Below, one piece after another: positions 6,565 through 7,140 of a DNA stretch of 7,140 nt. This DNA comes from Planctomycetota bacterium (GTDB taxonomy: Bacteria > Planctomycetota > Brocadiia > SM23-32), in assembly GCA_018400625.1 (NCBI GenBank), contig JAGYMJ010000439.1:1-7140 (forward strand), written 5' to 3'. The first letter of the stretch is position 1. Each line of letters begins with the position of its first letter. The notes below the pieces were generated by a model. That model saw only the letters and a list, made by a program, of their open reading frames with translations. It was not told where the DNA came from and searched no databases. Position numbers and translations under genes: made by a program.

Positions 6565-6830
6565 ATGCCGAATATTGTCGAAAAGAAACAGTCCCAATTT
6601 CGCCTTTCGCCGGCACCGGCGTCGAGGTCAATAAGTCAAAGGGACTCGGGGACTGCGGCCATATCGCCATTAAGACCAACAATATTCAAAGGGCTATCTT
6701 TTATCTGGAAGAAAACGGTGTTTCAATAGACAGGGAATCGGCTAAAACAGATCCCTCCGGTTCACTTGTTGCCGTATATTTAGAGGATCAGATCGGACAA
6801 TTCGCTATTCATCTTTTACAGAAAAAATAA
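6565..6830 (+). pseudogene. frameshifted, truncated remnant of KDPG aldolase C-terminal (VOC-like) extension
   Basis: From about 6606 the frame ending at TAA 6828-6830 reads FAGTGVEVNKSKGLG, then GHIAIKTNNIQRAIFYLEENG, and ends YLEDQIGQFAIHLLQKK. From memory this matches the C-terminal VOC-like extension found on 2-keto-3-deoxy-6-phosphogluconate/4-hydroxy-2-oxoglutarate aldolases of Firmicutes and similar bacteria. The catalytic aldolase barrel is missing. The only well-placed start, ATG 6565 after GAGGAG (6552-6557), is in a different frame and runs to TAG 6727-6729 as nonsense. A 7-bp tandem duplication at 6598-6611 breaks the frame; with one copy removed, NSPNFAGTG becomes continuous in the frame starting at 6587. 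One further extra base in the A-rich stretch 6581-6588 would restore continuity with ATG 6565. The remnant lies 16 bp after the hydroxyacid dehydrogenase gene and 11 bp before the KDG kinase gene, the natural place for the aldolase of this pathway. A sequencing or assembly error is the main alternative. Confidence 0.7.
6598..6611. repeat. 7-bp perfect tandem duplication TTTCGCC x2
   Basis: TTTCGCC at 6598-6604 is repeated directly at 6605-6611. Because 7 is not a multiple of 3, it shifts the reading frame inside the aldolase-tail remnant. Removing one copy joins NSPNF to AGTGVEV in a single frame, which supports a slipped-strand duplication as one inactivating lesion. Confidence 0.8.
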
Positions 6831-6841
6831 GGAGATTCACG

Positions 6842-7140
6842 ATGGAAAAGAAAAGAGCAGTTACTTTCGGAGAAATAATGTTAAGACTTAAATCGCCCGG
6901 CCATGAACGTCTGCTTCAAACCCCCTTACTCGAAGCAACGTTCGGTGGTGGTGAGGCGAATGTTGCCGTGTCACTGGCCAATTACGGTATAGATGCATCA
7001 TTTGTAACCGTCCTGCCCGACAACCAGATTACCGAAGCCTGTATCAGTGAATTTCGCAGGTTCGGAGTTGATACTTCCAATATCGTTTTCGGTGACGGCC
7101 GTTTTGGGAAGTATTTTGTCGAACAGGGCGCCAATCAAAG
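6842..7140 (+). CDS. kdgK: 2-keto-3-deoxygluconate kinase, PfkB family, N-terminal part (runs off right edge)
   Basis: ATP-dependent phosphorylation of 2-keto-3-deoxy-D-gluconate to KDPG, the step before aldol cleavage to pyruvate and glyceraldehyde 3-phosphate. About 99 codons are visible of a family usually near 310-340 residues. VTFGEIMLRLKSPG (8-21) is the first strand with the substrate-contacting region. FGGGEANVAVSLANYG (34-49) is the PfkB N-terminal signature, with the di-glycine hinge and the asparagine that contacts the sugar. FRRFGVDTSNIV is the helix-turn leading to the lid, and the visible part ends in GKYFVEQGANQ. The ATP site and catalytic Asp of the GAGD motif lie outside the window. 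The start is set by GGAG (6831-6834) directly after the preceding TAA, 7 bases before the ATG. The FGEIMLRL and GGGEANVA combination is what I associate with KDG kinases rather than fructo- or ribokinases. It is the fifth member of the rightward gene run. Confidence 0.85.
   Translation, partial: MEKKRAVTFGEIMLRLKSPGHERLLQTPLLEATFGGGEANVAVSLANYGIDASFVTVLPDNQITEACISEFRRFGVDTSNIVFGDGRFGKYFVEQGANQ

Noticed and set aside
6565..6830. Programmed ribosomal frameshift joining ATG 6565 to the downstream frame
   Set aside because: No slippery heptamer with a downstream structure is evident, and the 7-bp duplication plus missing aldolase domain explain the break more simply.

Overview
The window is bacterial. 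Compact genes with Shine-Dalgarno sites, 11-22 bp gaps, and a large flavin/iron-sulfur reductase with at least two cysteine-rich regions point to an anaerobe or facultative anaerobe. The lineage cannot be fixed from sequence alone. The SDR-type mannonate oxidoreductase and the VOC-like tail of the aldolase remnant recall Firmicutes- or Chloroflexota-type sugar-acid genes, but that is inference. The tRNA does not encode its CCA end.

Region 1-567 reads leftward. It holds the 5' part of an AT-rich homoserine dehydrogenase gene (about 28% G+C by hand count) that runs off the left edge, preceded by a tRNA-Pro(GGG) with its own recognisable promoter. Everything to the right of the tRNA is clearly richer in G+C (about 50%, locally above 60%). 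The tRNA therefore sits on a sharp compositional boundary, which may mark a transfer junction or a chimeric contig.

Region 568-2047 holds a rightward GT4-type glycosyltransferase, probably for glycolipid or cell-envelope synthesis. A non-coding stretch of 145 bp follows, with a good sigma70-type promoter (TTGACA, 17 bp, TTTAAT) flanked by an 8-bp inverted repeat.

Region 2048-7140 looks like one rightward operon driven by that promoter. In order: an 882-residue multidomain reductase built from the parts of dihydropyrimidine dehydrogenase in a different order; an SDR resembling D-mannonate oxidoreductase/fructuronate reductase (UxuB type); a CtBP-like D-2-hydroxyacid dehydrogenase; a broken remnant of the VOC-like C-terminal extension of a KDPG aldolase, carrying a 7-bp tandem duplication; and the start of a PfkB-family 2-keto-3-deoxygluconate kinase.

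The SDR, the kinase and the aldolase remnant outline hexuronate catabolism (fructuronate, mannonate, KDG, KDPG, pyruvate plus glyceraldehyde 3-phosphate). The mannonate dehydratase and an intact aldolase are not in the window. The odd member is the reductase in first position, which makes this either a sugar-acid pathway with an unrecognised reductive step or an electron-disposal arrangement tied to it. That is the most interesting lead here.
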